Source of the DNA: Clostridiales bacterium
Lineage (GTDB): Bacteria > Bacillota > Clostridia > Christensenellales > Aristaeellaceae
Assembly: GCA_015056305.1 (NCBI GenBank)
Contig: SVGO01000003.1
Coordinates: forward strand, 1 to 57,784
Direction: 5' to 3'
DNA length: 57,784 nucleotides
Part shown: in pieces, positions 1-7,701 of the stretch
How positions within the stretch are numbered: position 1 is the first letter of the stretch
Layout: the number at the start of each line of letters is the position of its first letter
Notes under the pieces: generated by a model
Told to the model about the DNA's origin: nothing
Seen by the model: the letters and a program-made list of their open reading frames with translations, nothing else
The model's database searches: none
Position numbers and translations under genes: made by a program

Positions 1-855
1 AACGGAATCGCCGTAGTTCTCGCGAACCCAGGCGATGGTGCGCTTCTGCCACTCGGAGAAGCCTTCGGAGGAGTCGATGCACAGCACGTCGACGCCGGCC
101 TTGAGCAGAGCCGGGATGCGCTCGGCGTAGTCACGGGTGTTGATGCCCGCACCAACGACGTAGCGCTTGTTGCTGTCCAGCAGCTCCATCGGGTTCTTCT
201 TGTGGGAGTCGTAGTCCTTGCGGAAGACGAAGGAAGACAGGCGGCCGTCCTTGGTGACGATCGGCAGGGAATTCAGCTTGTGATCCCAGATGATGTCATT
301 GGCTTCCTTCAGGGTGGTGCCTTCCGGCGCGGTGACCAGCTTGTCCAGCGGGGTCATGAAGGAAGAAACCGGCTCATTCTTGTCCATGCGGCTGACGCGG
401 TAGTCGCGGCTGGTGACGATGCCCAGCAGCTTGCCGTTGGCGGTGCCGTCTTCGGTGACCGCAACGGTGGAGTGACCGGTCTTCTCCTTGAGCGCGAGGA
501 TGTCGGCCAGGGTCTGATCCGGACGGATGTTGGAGTTGGAGGTGACAAAGCCCGCCTTATAACCCTTGACGGCGGCGACCATCGCGGCCTCGTCCTCAAT
601 GCTCTGGGAGCCATAGATGAAGGACACGCCGCCCTCCTGCGCCAGCGCGATGGCCAGATCCTTGCCGGAAACGGCCTGCATGATCGCGGAGACCATCGGG
701 ATCTTCATCGTGATGTCGGACTTCTCGCCCTTCTTGAAGCGGACGAGCGGGGTCTCCAGGCTCACGTTGTCCGGGACGCACTCGGCAGAGGAGTAGCCCG
801 GCACGAGCAGGTATTCGTTAAACGTATGGGACGGTTCAGAGAAATAGTAAGCCAT
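1..855 (-). CDS. guaB: IMP dehydrogenase, N-terminal 285 residues (runs off the window start)
   Basis: Catalyses NAD-dependent oxidation of IMP to XMP, the first committed step to GMP, in the cytosol. The visible part has the N-terminal barrel strands (residues 1-100, with a [10 protein letters not shown] stretch), a CBS-domain pair at about 100-215 ([32 protein letters not shown]) and the return to the barrel with [11 protein letters not shown], matching the IMPDH aspartate loop. The catalytic cysteine loop lies beyond position 1. ATG at 855 is preceded by AGGAAGG. It is the last visible gene of the purine operon but has its own promoter at 918-946, so it can be expressed apart from IMP synthesis. 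Identification is secure; only the C-terminus is unseen. Confidence 0.95.
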   Translation of the reverse strand, partial: MAYYFSEPSHTFNEYLLVPGYSSAECVPDNVSLETPLVRFKKGEKSDITMKIPMVSAIMQAVSGKDLAIALAQEGGVSFIYGSQSIEDEAAMVAAVKGYKAGFVTSNSNIRPDQTLADILALKEKTGHSTVAVTEDGTANGKLLGIVTSRDYRVSRMDKNEPVSSFMTPLDKLVTAPEGTTLKEANDIIWDHKLNSLPIVTKDGRLSSFVFRKDYDSHKKNPMELLDSNKRYVVGAGINTRDYAERIPALLKAGVDVLCIDSSEGFSEWQKRTIAWVRENYGDSV

Positions 856-917
856 GATAATCCTTCCTCTCTCTCTTCTGTCTTGATAGTTATAAAGTGA
901 ATAGTTTAATGTTGCCG

Positions 918-946
918 ATTATACCACTGTTTCATTCTGCTGACAA
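918..946 (-). promoter_or_regulatory. guaB promoter
   Basis: Read on the minus strand: -35 TTGTCA (941-946), 17-base spacer, -10 TATAAT (918-923). The -35 box shares its last bases with the arm of the hairpin at 945-976, so the promoter starts exactly where the preceding hairpin ends. No riboswitch-like fold was seen in the roughly 60-base leader. Confidence 0.8.
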
Positions 947-976
947 CCCCGTATTTTCAAAAAATACGGGGTTTTT
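945..976. terminator. Hairpin between purH and guaB
   Basis: Arms AACCCCGTATTTT (945-957) and AAAATACGGGGTT (961-973) form a long stem. The T-run (972-976) is on the plus side; on the minus strand, where the genes are, only two U residues follow, so termination of purH transcripts would be partial. Confidence 0.5.
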
Positions 977-997
977 ACAGAACTTGAAAAGGATTTG

Positions 998-1063
998 CCC
1001 GCTGCGGCGGGAGACCTCATCCGTCTCGCCTTCGGCGATCCACCTTCCCCAAAGGGGAAGGCT
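998..1063 (+). repeat. Family B triple-hairpin repeat, copy 1
   Basis: Three consecutive hairpins. Hairpin 1 has arms CCCGC/GCGGG around TGCG; hairpin 2 has TCGCC/GGCGA; hairpin 3 has CCTTCCCC/GGGGAAGG. The linkers AGACCTCATCCGTC and CCACC are shared with copies at 2380-2445 and 5117-5182, where the arms differ but still pair. It lies in the 300-base gap between purH and guaB. Confidence 0.75.
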
Positions 1064-1078
1064 TATCTTGCTCAATCA

Positions 1079-1110
1079 GGCTGCGGAGGGCCATTTGCCC
1101 GTGCGCAGCC
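1079..1110 (+). repeat. Family E hairpin, copy 1
   Basis: Outer arms GGCTGC (1079-1084) and GCAGCC (1105-1110), inner arms GGGC (1088-1091) and GCCC (1097-1100), with internal-loop bases GGA on one side and GTGC on the other. The copy at 17484-17515 keeps both internal-loop strands but has different, still complementary, arms. Both copies are followed by CATT, one base, then GAAGCA. Confidence 0.65.
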
Positions 1111-1155
1111 ATTGGAAGCAGGCCCGAAGGGCAAGCGGGGCCGGGCACAGCCCGG

Positions 1156-2340
1156 TTAGTGGTGGAACAGGCGCATGCCGGTGAAGGCCATGACCATGCC
1201 GTTCTTGTTACACTCGTCGATGACCGCGTCGTCACGGATGGACCCGCCCGGCTCGGCGATGTACTTGACGCCGGACTTCGCCGCGCGCTTGATGTTGTCG
1301 GAGAACGGGAAGAACGCGTCGGAGCCGAGCGCGACGTTTTCCTGAGCGGCGAGGAAAGCATCCTTGTCTTCCTGGGTCAGGCGCTCCGGCTGGACGGTGA
1401 AATAGTTCTGCCAGATGCCCTCGGCGCAGACGTCCTCTTCGTTGCCGTTGATGTAGCTGTCGATCACGTTGTCGCGGTCGGCGCGGCCCATGCCCGCCTT
1501 GAACGGCAGCGCGAGGGTCTTCGGATGCTGGCGCAGGAACCAGGTGTCGGCCTTGGTGCCCGCCAGACGGGTGCAGTGGATACGGGACTGCTGGCCCGCG
1601 CCCACGCCGATGGCCTGGCCGTCATAGGCATAGCACACGGAGTTGGACTGGGTGTACTTCAGGGTGATCAGGGCGACGATCAGGTCGATCTTCGCGTCCT
1701 CGCTCAGCTCCTTGTTCTCGGTGACGATGTTCTCAAAGAGATGCTCGCCGATCTTGAAGTTGTTGCGGCCCTGCTCGAAGGTGATGCCGAAGACCTGCTT
1801 GGTCTCCTGCTCGGCCGGAACGTAGTTCGGATCGATCTCAACGACGTTGTAGCCGCCCTTGCGCTTCTTCTTGAGGATCTCCAGCGCTTCCGGCTCGTAG
1901 CCCGGGGCGATCACGCCGTCGGACACCTCGCGGGAGATGAGCTTCGCGGTGGTCACGTCGCAGACGTCGGAGAGGGCGACCCAGTCGCCGAAGGAGCACA
2001 TGCGGTCAGTGCCGCGGGCGCGGGCATAGGCGCAAGCCAGCGGGCTCTCGTCCAGACCCGGGATGTCATCCACGAAGCAGGCCTTCTTGAGGTTCTCCGG
2101 CAGCACCTTGCCCACGGCCGCAGAGGTCGGGGAGACGTGCTTGAAGGAGGTCACGGCGCACAGGCCGGTCGCCTCCTTGAGCTCCTTGACCAGCTGCCAG
2201 GAGTTGAGCGCATCGAGGAAGTTGATGTAGCCCGGACGGCCGTTGAGGATGGTGATGGGCAGCTCGCTGCCATCGTGCATATAGATCTTGGACGGCTTCT
2301 GATTCGGGTTGCAGCCGTACTTGAGTTCGAACTCTTTCAT
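1156..2340 (-). CDS. purH: Stand-alone AICAR transformylase (C-terminal half of PurH only)
   Basis: Transfers a formyl group from 10-formyl-THF to AICAR, giving FAICAR, the penultimate step to IMP. At 394 residues it is only the AICARFT part; the MGS-like IMP cyclohydrolase domain of ordinary PurH (over 500 residues) is absent. The domain opens with LKYGCNPNQKPSKIY and has the catalytic Lys-His pair K67-H68 in SFKHVSP; AEPGGSIRDDAVIDECN near the end is typical. ATG at 2340 follows AAAAGGAG; the longer upstream reading runs back through repeat sequence and has no ribosome site. The neighbouring purO supplies the missing cyclohydrolase. Very sure of family. Confidence 0.93.
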   Translation of the reverse strand: MKEFELKYGCNPNQKPSKIYMHDGSELPITILNGRPGYINFLDALNSWQLVKELKEATGLCAVTSFKHVSPTSAAVGKVLPENLKKACFVDDIPGLDESPLACAYARARGTDRMCSFGDWVALSDVCDVTTAKLISREVSDGVIAPGYEPEALEILKKKRKGGYNVVEIDPNYVPAEQETKQVFGITFEQGRNNFKIGEHLFENIVTENKELSEDAKIDLIVALITLKYTQSNSVCYAYDGQAIGVGAGQQSRIHCTRLAGTKADTWFLRQHPKTLALPFKAGMGRADRDNVIDSYINGNEEDVCAEGIWQNYFTVQPERLTQEDKDAFLAAQENVALGSDAFFPFSDNIKRAAKSGVKYIAEPGGSIRDDAVIDECNKNGMVMAFTGMRLFHH

Positions 2341-2379
2341 TTGCTTTTCTCCTTTTTTGCAAAGAGACAGAACGGATTG

Positions 2380-2445
2380 CCTGCTGCGGCAGGAGACCTC
2401 ATCCGTCTGCCCTTCGGGCATCCACCTTCCCCATAGGGGAAGGCT
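2380..2445 (+). repeat. Family B triple-hairpin repeat, copy 2
   Basis: Arms CCTGC/GCAGG around TGCG, then TGCCC/GGGCA, then CCTTCCCC/GGGGAAGG, with the same linkers as copy 1. With the A and C repeats that follow it fills the 318-base gap between purO and purH; no coding signal was seen there. Confidence 0.75.
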
Positions 2446-2492
2446 CATTTATCTCGGGCGGATGATATCCGCCCCTACATCGCTGCTTCAAG

Positions 2493-2655
2493 CAGCCGCG
2501 AAGCGAAGAAGGGGGGTTCGGGGGATGAATCCCCCGAGCGGGTCCGGGACCGTAGCCTGCCGCCGCCTGTGGCGGAAGCAGGCAGGCGAAGCGTCGGAAA
2601 TGGCAAGGAGCGCTTGCGCGACTATGCCAGTTTCCCGGATCTGCCGCCCGGCGTC
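2493..2655 (+). repeat. Family A twin-hairpin repeat carrying a family C element
   Basis: Begins with the A-family header GCGAAGCGAAGAAGG. Hairpin 1 has arms TCGGGGGAT/ATCCCCCGA. Where hairpin 2 should follow, arms TCCGGGA/TCCCGGA enclose the family C element (2554-2639). It ends at GGCGT, just before the purO stop codon. Confidence 0.6.
2554..2639 (+). ncRNA. Family C structured element, copy 1
   Basis: Two-part fold. Part 1 has GCCTGCC (2555-2561) pairing GGCAGGC (2581-2587) and inner CCGCC (2563-2567) pairing GGCGG (2571-2575). Part 2 has CGGAAA pairing TTTCCCG with one bulge, then TGGCA (2601-2605) pairing TGCCA (2625-2629), an internal loop AGGA/GACTA, then GCGC/GCGC (2610-2613, 2616-2619). 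Copies at 46031-46116 and 36555-36645 keep the loop bases while the arms change together. Whether it acts as RNA or as DNA is not known, and the strand given is that of the conserved reading. Confidence 0.5.
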
Positions 2656-2658
2656 CCC

Positions 2659-3372
2659 TTACTTGTTCTTGTTGATCAGACGGGTGTCGACCGCGCCGGT
2701 CTTCAGATCGGTGTAGCGGACGTAGAGGGAGATCTTGTTCTCCGCGTCCAGCGCGTTCCAGATTTCATTGGTGAAGGCGTCGATGTCGTCGACCATCTTC
2801 ACGCGCTCCGGCTCGCCCTGGAAGGTCGGGATCACCGGGTTGCCGTCGCAGACATAGGTGTGCAGGAAGTGACCCAGACCCGCGATCGCCGGATACTCGT
2901 AGAAGAAGCGGGCGCAGGCGGAGCCTTCCGCGTCGGCGGCCTTGAGGATGGACATCTTGTAGCTGCCGTCGCCGGCCTGGATGCCGGAGATGCGCGGGGT
3001 CCAGTTGGGGCCGTCATCCTCAAACTGACGGGTGCGCAGGGCGGCTTCCCAGCTCTCGCCGCGGGCGAGGTACTCCCAGATGGTGTCGGTCTGGTCGCCG
3101 TTGGTGACGATCAGGCCGCAGCCGGCCTCGCGGACCGGGTGATAGATGATCAGATGCGGATCGACCATCTTGCTCGGATCGTGCGCCTCGGTGCGGATGC
3201 CGTCCTTTTCCAGAGAGAAGATGCGGTTACGGCTGTTGACGCTGCGGCCCATGATGAAATAGGCGACAGCGGCCTTCTTGCCGTCCGGGGTGACGCCGAT
3301 GACGATGCCGCGGCCCGGGTAACGATTGCCTTCCAGGCGCTCGGCCATGGTCTTGATCTCGTAAACGTTCAT
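2659..3372 (-). CDS. purO: Archaeal-type IMP cyclohydrolase (PurO family)
   Basis: Expected to close the purine ring, converting FAICAR to IMP by loss of water. The 237-residue protein matches the PurO/IMP_cyclohyd family by recalled motifs: GRGIVIG near 20, GRSVNSRNR at 42-50, TNGDQTD at 90-96, TPRISGI at 125-131. It has no similarity to the cyclohydrolase domain of bacterial PurH. It lies directly upstream of the stand-alone AICAR transformylase, which lacks that domain, so the pair replaces bifunctional PurH. ATG at 3372 is chosen because AGGAGA sits 8 bases upstream; an in-frame ATG nine bases earlier is too close to it. The family is slightly longer than the roughly 200-residue archaeal form. 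Confidence 0.85.
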   Translation of the reverse strand: MNVYEIKTMAERLEGNRYPGRGIVIGVTPDGKKAAVAYFIMGRSVNSRNRIFSLEKDGIRTEAHDPSKMVDPHLIIYHPVREAGCGLIVTNGDQTDTIWEYLARGESWEAALRTRQFEDDGPNWTPRISGIQAGDGSYKMSILKAADAEGSACARFFYEYPAIAGLGHFLHTYVCDGNPVIPTFQGEPERVKMVDDIDAFTNEIWNALDAENKISLYVRYTDLKTGAVDTRLINKNK

Positions 3373-3419
3373 TGAAAACATCTCCTGTATTCCGTGTCGT
3401 GTGAAATGAGAAGCATGTA

Positions 3420-4010
3420 TTACTTGTTTTTGTTGATCTCCTGAGATACCAGCTCGACGGCCTGCGGCAGCAGCTGCCACTCGGCCTGCTCCATCACTCG
3501 GCGCTGAAGGATCTCCGGCGTGTCGCCTTCCTTCACCTCAACGGCCTTCTGCAGGATGATCTCGCCGCCGTCGGCGATCTCGTTGACAAAGTGGACGGTC
3601 GCGCCTGTCAGCTTCACGCCGCGCTCAAGCGCCGCCTCGTGCACGCGCAGGCCGTAGAAGCCTTCGCCGCAGAAGGAGGGGATGAGAGAGGGGTGAATGT
3701 TGATGATGCGGCGCGGATAACGCTTGGTGAAATCCTCGCTGAGGATCGTCAGGAAGCCGGCGAGCACGATCAGGTCGATCTTGTACTCATCCAGCGCAGC
3801 GCAGAGCTCCTTTTCGAATTCTTCCTGCGTGCGGCCCTTCTTGGCGATGACCATGGAAGGGATAGCGGCCTTGTAGGCGCGCTCAAGGGCGTATACGCCC
3901 GGGCGGGAGGCCACCACCAGCGCGATCTCGCCGGAGGGAATGCCCGCGTCGATCAGCGCCTGCAGGTTGGTGCCGCCGCCGGAGACGAGAACGGCAATCC
4001 TTGTTTTCAT
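3420..4010 (-). CDS. purN: Phosphoribosylglycinamide formyltransferase (GAR transformylase)
   Basis: Formylates GAR with 10-formyl-THF, step 3 of de novo purine synthesis. The 196-residue length is normal. SGGGTNLQ (10-17) is the phosphate loop; N104 and H106 in INIHPSLIP and D147 in EIADGGEII are the catalytic Asn, His and Asp of the family. Its ATG overlaps the purM stop by four bases (ATGA), which implies translational coupling. Ribosomes enter from purM, so no separate strong Shine-Dalgarno is needed. Confidence 0.95.
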   Translation of the reverse strand: MKTRIAVLVSGGGTNLQALIDAGIPSGEIALVVASRPGVYALERAYKAAIPSMVIAKKGRTQEEFEKELCAALDEYKIDLIVLAGFLTILSEDFTKRYPRRIINIHPSLIPSFCGEGFYGLRVHEAALERGVKLTGATVHFVNEIADGGEIILQKAVEVKEGDTPEILQRRVMEQAEWQLLPQAVELVSQEINKNK

Positions 4011-5059
4011 TCGAGAACCACCTTTTCCTCGCCGGCGATGATATCGCCGATGACGTAGGCATCGATGCCGTTGTCCTTGAGGATGGAGAGCGCCAGCTCA
4101 GCCTCAGCAGCCGGAACCACGATGCTCATGCCCACGCCCATGTTGTAGGTGTTGAACATGTCGCGCTCCGGAATGTTGCCCCACTTCATAATCATGTCGA
4201 AGATCGGCAGAACCTTGACGGCGCTCTTGTCGATGCGCGCGCACAGGCCATCCGGGATGGAACGCGGAATGTTCTCGTAGAAGCCGCCACCGGTGATGTG
4301 GGAGATGCCCTTGACGTCGACCTTCTCAAGCAACGCCAGCACCGGCTTCACGTAGATCTTGGTCGGGGTGAGCAGGGTCTCGGCAATGGTCTTGCCGCCC
4401 AGCTCCTCGCGCGCGACGTAGAGCTCCGGATTGTTGTTGTCGATGTCGAATACCTTGCGGCACAGGGAGAAGCCATTGGAATGGATGCCGGTGGACGGGA
4501 GCGCGATCACGACGTCGCCCTCGGCCATGCGGGTATTGTCCAGGATCTTCTTCTTGTCCACGATGCCCACGGCGAAGCCCGCGAGGTCGTAATCCTCGAC
4601 CGGCATCATGCCCGGGTGCTCGGCGGTCTCGCCGCCGATGAGCGCGGCGCCGGACTGAACGCAGCCCTCGGCCACGCCGCCGACGATCGCGGCGATCTTC
4701 TCCGGGACGTTCTTGCCGCAGGCAATGTAGTCCAGGAAGAACAGGGGCTTGGCGCCCACGCAGATGATGTCGTTGACGCACATGGCGACGGCGTCGATGC
4801 CGATGGTGTCGTGCTTGTCCATGAGGATGGCGAGCTTCACCTTGGTGCCGCAGCCGTCGGTGCCGGAGACCAGCACCGGCTCTTCCATGCCGGCGATCGG
4901 CAGGCCGAAGCAGCCGCCGAAGCCGCCCACGTCGTCCAGACAGCCCTCGTTGCGGGTGCGGGCGACATGCTTTTTCATCAGTTCAACAGCGCGGTAGCCC
5001 GCGACGATGTCCACGCCGGCAGCGGCGTAGGAAGCGGAGCTCGAATTCTCGTGTGCCAT
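4007..5059 (-). CDS. purM: Phosphoribosylformylglycinamidine cyclo-ligase (AIR synthetase)
   Basis: ATP-dependent closure of FGAM to AIR, step 5 of purine synthesis. The 350-residue protein shows PurM motifs: [20 protein letters not shown] at the start, [46 protein letters not shown], and [18 protein letters not shown] in the C-terminal half. It is followed by purN with a four-base overlap and preceded by purF across a 248-base gap filled with repeats (B copy 3 and an A copy). The start ATG at 5059 has AAAGGG upstream. Confidence 0.95.
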   Translation of the reverse strand: MAHENSSSASYAAAGVDIVAGYRAVELMKKHVARTRNEGCLDDVGGFGGCFGLPIAGMEEPVLVSGTDGCGTKVKLAILMDKHDTIGIDAVAMCVNDIICVGAKPLFFLDYIACGKNVPEKIAAIVGGVAEGCVQSGAALIGGETAEHPGMMPVEDYDLAGFAVGIVDKKKILDNTRMAEGDVVIALPSTGIHSNGFSLCRKVFDIDNNNPELYVAREELGGKTIAETLLTPTKIYVKPVLALLEKVDVKGISHITGGGFYENIPRSIPDGLCARIDKSAVKVLPIFDMIMKWGNIPERDMFNTYNMGVGMSIVVPAAEAELALSILKDNGIDAYVIGDIIAGEEKVVLE

Positions 5060-5116
5060 GGTAATAACCCTTTCTTATCTTGTGTCGTAAGAAACAGAGA
5101 GTTGTGTTGTAGTCGA

Positions 5117-5182
5117 CCGCCTGCGGGCGGAGACCTCATCCGTCACGGCTACGCCGTGCCACCTTCCCCAGAGGGGAAGGCT
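5117..5182 (+). repeat. Family B triple-hairpin repeat, copy 3
   Basis: Arms CCGCC/GGCGG around TGCG, CACGGC/GCCGTG around TA, and CCTTCCCC/GGGGAAGG around AGA. The linker AGACCTCATCCGTC is identical to the other copies although every stem except the third differs. Confidence 0.75.
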
Positions 5183-5227
5183 GATGATGCGGCGAACGCA
5201 GTTCGCCATGAAAAGCTGCTTAAAACA

Positions 5228-5295
5228 GGCGCGAAGCGAAGAAGGGGGCTGGGGATTGCATCCCCAGGCGGGTTTTAGGGCGGCAGCCCTAACGT
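5228..5295 (+). repeat. Family A twin-hairpin repeat
   Basis: Header GCGCGAAGCGAAGAAGG, hairpin 1 arms CTGGGGA/TCCCCAG around TTGCA, hairpin 2 arms TTAGGGC/GCCCTAA around GGCA, ending in CGT. It stands immediately downstream of the purF stop codon. Confidence 0.75.
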
Positions 5296-5307
5296 CCCCT
5301 CGCCCCA

Positions 5308-6732
5308 TCAACCCTTGCCGTTCCAGCAGTAGGTGCAGACCTTGCAGGGCTCCAGGCCGATGGCCTCGTAGATCCCCTCTAGGGACTGATACTCCAGGGA
5401 AGCGAAGTGCAGCTTCTTGCAGATGGCGTCGCGCATCTTGCGGCCGCGCTCGCTCTCGCCGTCGCAGTATTCGTCCAGGTGATTCATGCCCTCTTCGCCC
5501 TCAAGCTCCATGATCGTGGCGCGGGCCAGCAGATCCATCGGAGAGGTGGAGCGGGAGAAGTTGAGATACTTGCAGCTGTAGAGGATCGGCGGGCAGGCGG
5601 AGCGGATGTGCACTTCCTTGGCGCCGTTCTCGTAGAGGAATTCGACCGTCTCGCGCAGCTGGGTACCGCGGACGATGGAGTCGTCCACAAACAGCAGCTT
5701 CTTATCCTGAATGAGCTCGTGGACGGGAATCTGCTTCATCTTGGCGACCATGTTGCGCTCGCGCTGGGTCGCGGGCATGAAGCTGCGCGGCCAGGTCGGC
5801 GTGTACTTGATGAAGGGACGCGCGAACGGCTTGCCGAATGCATTGGCATAGCCGATGGCGTGCGGCGTGCCGGAATCCGGAACGCCGGCGACGAAGTCGA
5901 TGTCCTGAGAAAGGCCCTTCGCCTTGTCGCTCTTGGCCATGATCTCGCCGTTGCGGCAGCGCATGACCTCGACGTTTTTGCCTTCGTAGGTGGAGGTCGG
6001 GAATCCGTAATAGGACCACAGGAAGGCGCAGATCTTCATTTCCTCGCCCGGCTCCTGCAATACGGTGATCTCTTCCGGGGTGATCTCCACGATTTCGCCT
6101 GGACCGAGATCGCGGATGAACTCGTAACCCAGCTTCATGCCGGCATAGGATTCGAAGGAGACGCAGTAGCCTTCCTCGTCCTTGCCGATGGAGACCGGGA
6201 TGCGGCCCATGCGGTCGCGCGCGACGATCAGGTTGCCGTTGTCGCACAGGATCAGGATGGAAGCGGTGCCTTCGATGGCCTTCTGCGCGAAGCGGATGCC
6301 CTCGGCAAAGCTGCTCTTCTGATTGATCAGCGCGGCAATGAGTTCGTTGGAGTTGATCCTGCCGCCGGTCATGGCGTCGAAATGGCCGCCGCTGAAGGCG
6401 AGATACTGATCGATCAGCGCGTCTGCGTTGTTGATGCAGGCGATGGTGGAGATGGCGTAGGTGCCCAGGTTCGAGCGGATGAGCAGCGGCTGCGGGTCGC
6501 TGTCGGAGATACAGCCGATGGCGGCGTTGCCGCTCATCTCATCGAGAATATGCTCGAACTTCGTGCGGAAGGGAGAGTTTTCGATGTTGTGAATCTCGCG
6601 CTGCAGGCCGATCTTTTGATCGTAGGCGGCCATGCCGCCGCGGCGCGTGCCCAGATGGGAGTGATAGTCGGTGCCGAAAAATACGTCAAGAATACAGTTC
6701 CTGCGGGATGTTACCCCGAAAAAACCGCCCAT
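5308..6732 (-). CDS. purF: Amidophosphoribosyltransferase-family protein lacking the N-terminal cysteine nucleophile
   Basis: The family makes phosphoribosylamine from PRPP and glutamine, the first step of purine synthesis. The 474-residue protein has an Ntn-type N-terminal domain and a PRTase domain with GVPDSG (283-288) and the PRPP loop VDDSIVRGTQ (349-358). The usual CGVFG start is GGFFG here: the cysteine that attacks glutamine is glycine, and no upstream cysteine could take its place after processing. C235, C387, C463 and C466 are placed like the [4Fe-4S] ligands of B. subtilis PurF (from memory). ATG at 6732 follows GGAGG. It may use free ammonia or a partner amidase. It sits in the pur operon, so a purine role is likely. 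Confidence 0.88.
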   Translation of the reverse strand: MGGFFGVTSRRNCILDVFFGTDYHSHLGTRRGGMAAYDQKIGLQREIHNIENSPFRTKFEHILDEMSGNAAIGCISDSDPQPLLIRSNLGTYAISTIACINNADALIDQYLAFSGGHFDAMTGGRINSNELIAALINQKSSFAEGIRFAQKAIEGTASILILCDNGNLIVARDRMGRIPVSIGKDEEGYCVSFESYAGMKLGYEFIRDLGPGEIVEITPEEITVLQEPGEEMKICAFLWSYYGFPTSTYEGKNVEVMRCRNGEIMAKSDKAKGLSQDIDFVAGVPDSGTPHAIGYANAFGKPFARPFIKYTPTWPRSFMPATQRERNMVAKMKQIPVHELIQDKKLLFVDDSIVRGTQLRETVEFLYENGAKEVHIRSACPPILYSCKYLNFSRSTSPMDLLARATIMELEGEEGMNHLDEYCDGESERGRKMRDAICKKLHFASLEYQSLEGIYEAIGLEPCKVCTYCWNGKG

Positions 6733-6780
6733 AGGTTGTCCTCCATAATTGAAATACCACTAAAATGTCGCTTCAAACAA

Positions 6781-6848
6781 GCGCGAAGCGAAGAAGGGTG
6801 CAGGGACAATGTCCCTGCGAGGGGTTTGGGGACACCGTCCCCAAATGT
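6781..6848 (+). repeat. Family A twin-hairpin repeat
   Basis: Header GCGCGAAGCGAAGAAGG, hairpin 1 arms GCAGGGAC/GTCCCTGC around AAT, hairpin 2 arms TTTGGGGAC/GTCCCCAAA around ACC. It lies in the 195-base purC-purF gap. Confidence 0.75.
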
Positions 6849-6927
6849 TTTCCTATTTCAGTGGTTTTTGTTGAAAAGAGCAGGAAACCGGGGCAGATAT
6901 AAAACCTGTCCCGGATCGGATGAAATA

Positions 6928-7617
6928 TTAGGCGAAGAACAGCTTGGACAGGGTCATCGGATCGATGTACTGACCGTCCTTGTACACGCGCATGTTGCCG
7001 GAGGCAATCTCGTCGATGAGCAGCACGTTGCCGTCAGCGTCGTAGCCATATTCGAACTTGATATCGTAGAGAACGAGGCCCTTCTCCTTCAGGTCATCGG
7101 CGATGATTCTCGTGATCTTCTGGGTCATTTCCTTCATGTCGTCATACTGCTTCTCGGTCATGACGCCCAGGCAGACCAGGCCGTCCTTGGTGACCAGCGG
7201 ATCGCCGAGCGCGTCGTTCTTGAAGGTCATCTCGACATAGCCGGGCAGATCGGCGCCCTCCTCGATGTAGTCGCGATAGCGGCGCAGGAAGGAGCCCACG
7301 GCCTTGTGACGGCAGATGACCTCCAGGCCCTTGCCGAACGGCTTGCAGGCCTTGACTTCCATGGTGGTGTCCTCGAGGTTCGCGCTCACATAGTGGGTCG
7401 CGATGCCCGCGGCGTTGATCTTCTCAAAGTAGTAGATGGACATGCGCAGGTTGACGTCGCCCACGCCCTCGATGGTCAGGCCCACGGAGTTCTCGCCCGG
7501 ATCGAACACGCCGTCCTTGCCGGTGCAGTCATCCTTGAACTTGAGCAGGCAGTTGCCGTTGTCCAGCGCATAAACGTTCTTGGTCTTGCCGGTGTACACG
7601 AGCTTGAGATTGTTCAT
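6928..7617 (-). CDS. purC: SAICAR synthetase
   Basis: Joins CAIR and aspartate using ATP to give SAICAR. The 229-residue length is typical of bacterial PurC. It starts [13 protein letters not shown], the family's nucleotide-binding beta-hairpin, and carries [33 protein letters not shown] and [23 protein letters not shown], the last holding the metal/ATP-binding acidic residues. ATG at 7617 has AAAAGGAGATC upstream. It follows purE in the same transcript. Confidence 0.95.
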   Translation of the reverse strand: MNNLKLVYTGKTKNVYALDNGNCLLKFKDDCTGKDGVFDPGENSVGLTIEGVGDVNLRMSIYYFEKINAAGIATHYVSANLEDTTMEVKACKPFGKGLEVICRHKAVGSFLRRYRDYIEEGADLPGYVEMTFKNDALGDPLVTKDGLVCLGVMTEKQYDDMKEMTQKITRIIADDLKEKGLVLYDIKFEYGYDADGNVLLIDEIASGNMRVYKDGQYIDPMTLSKLFFA

Positions 7618-7701
7618 AATCGTGATCTCCTTTTCGTCTCAGTCAATAGGAATAAAGTTCAGCGTCTTCCGCCCGGGACATTGCCCGGCGAAAGGCAGGG
7701 A

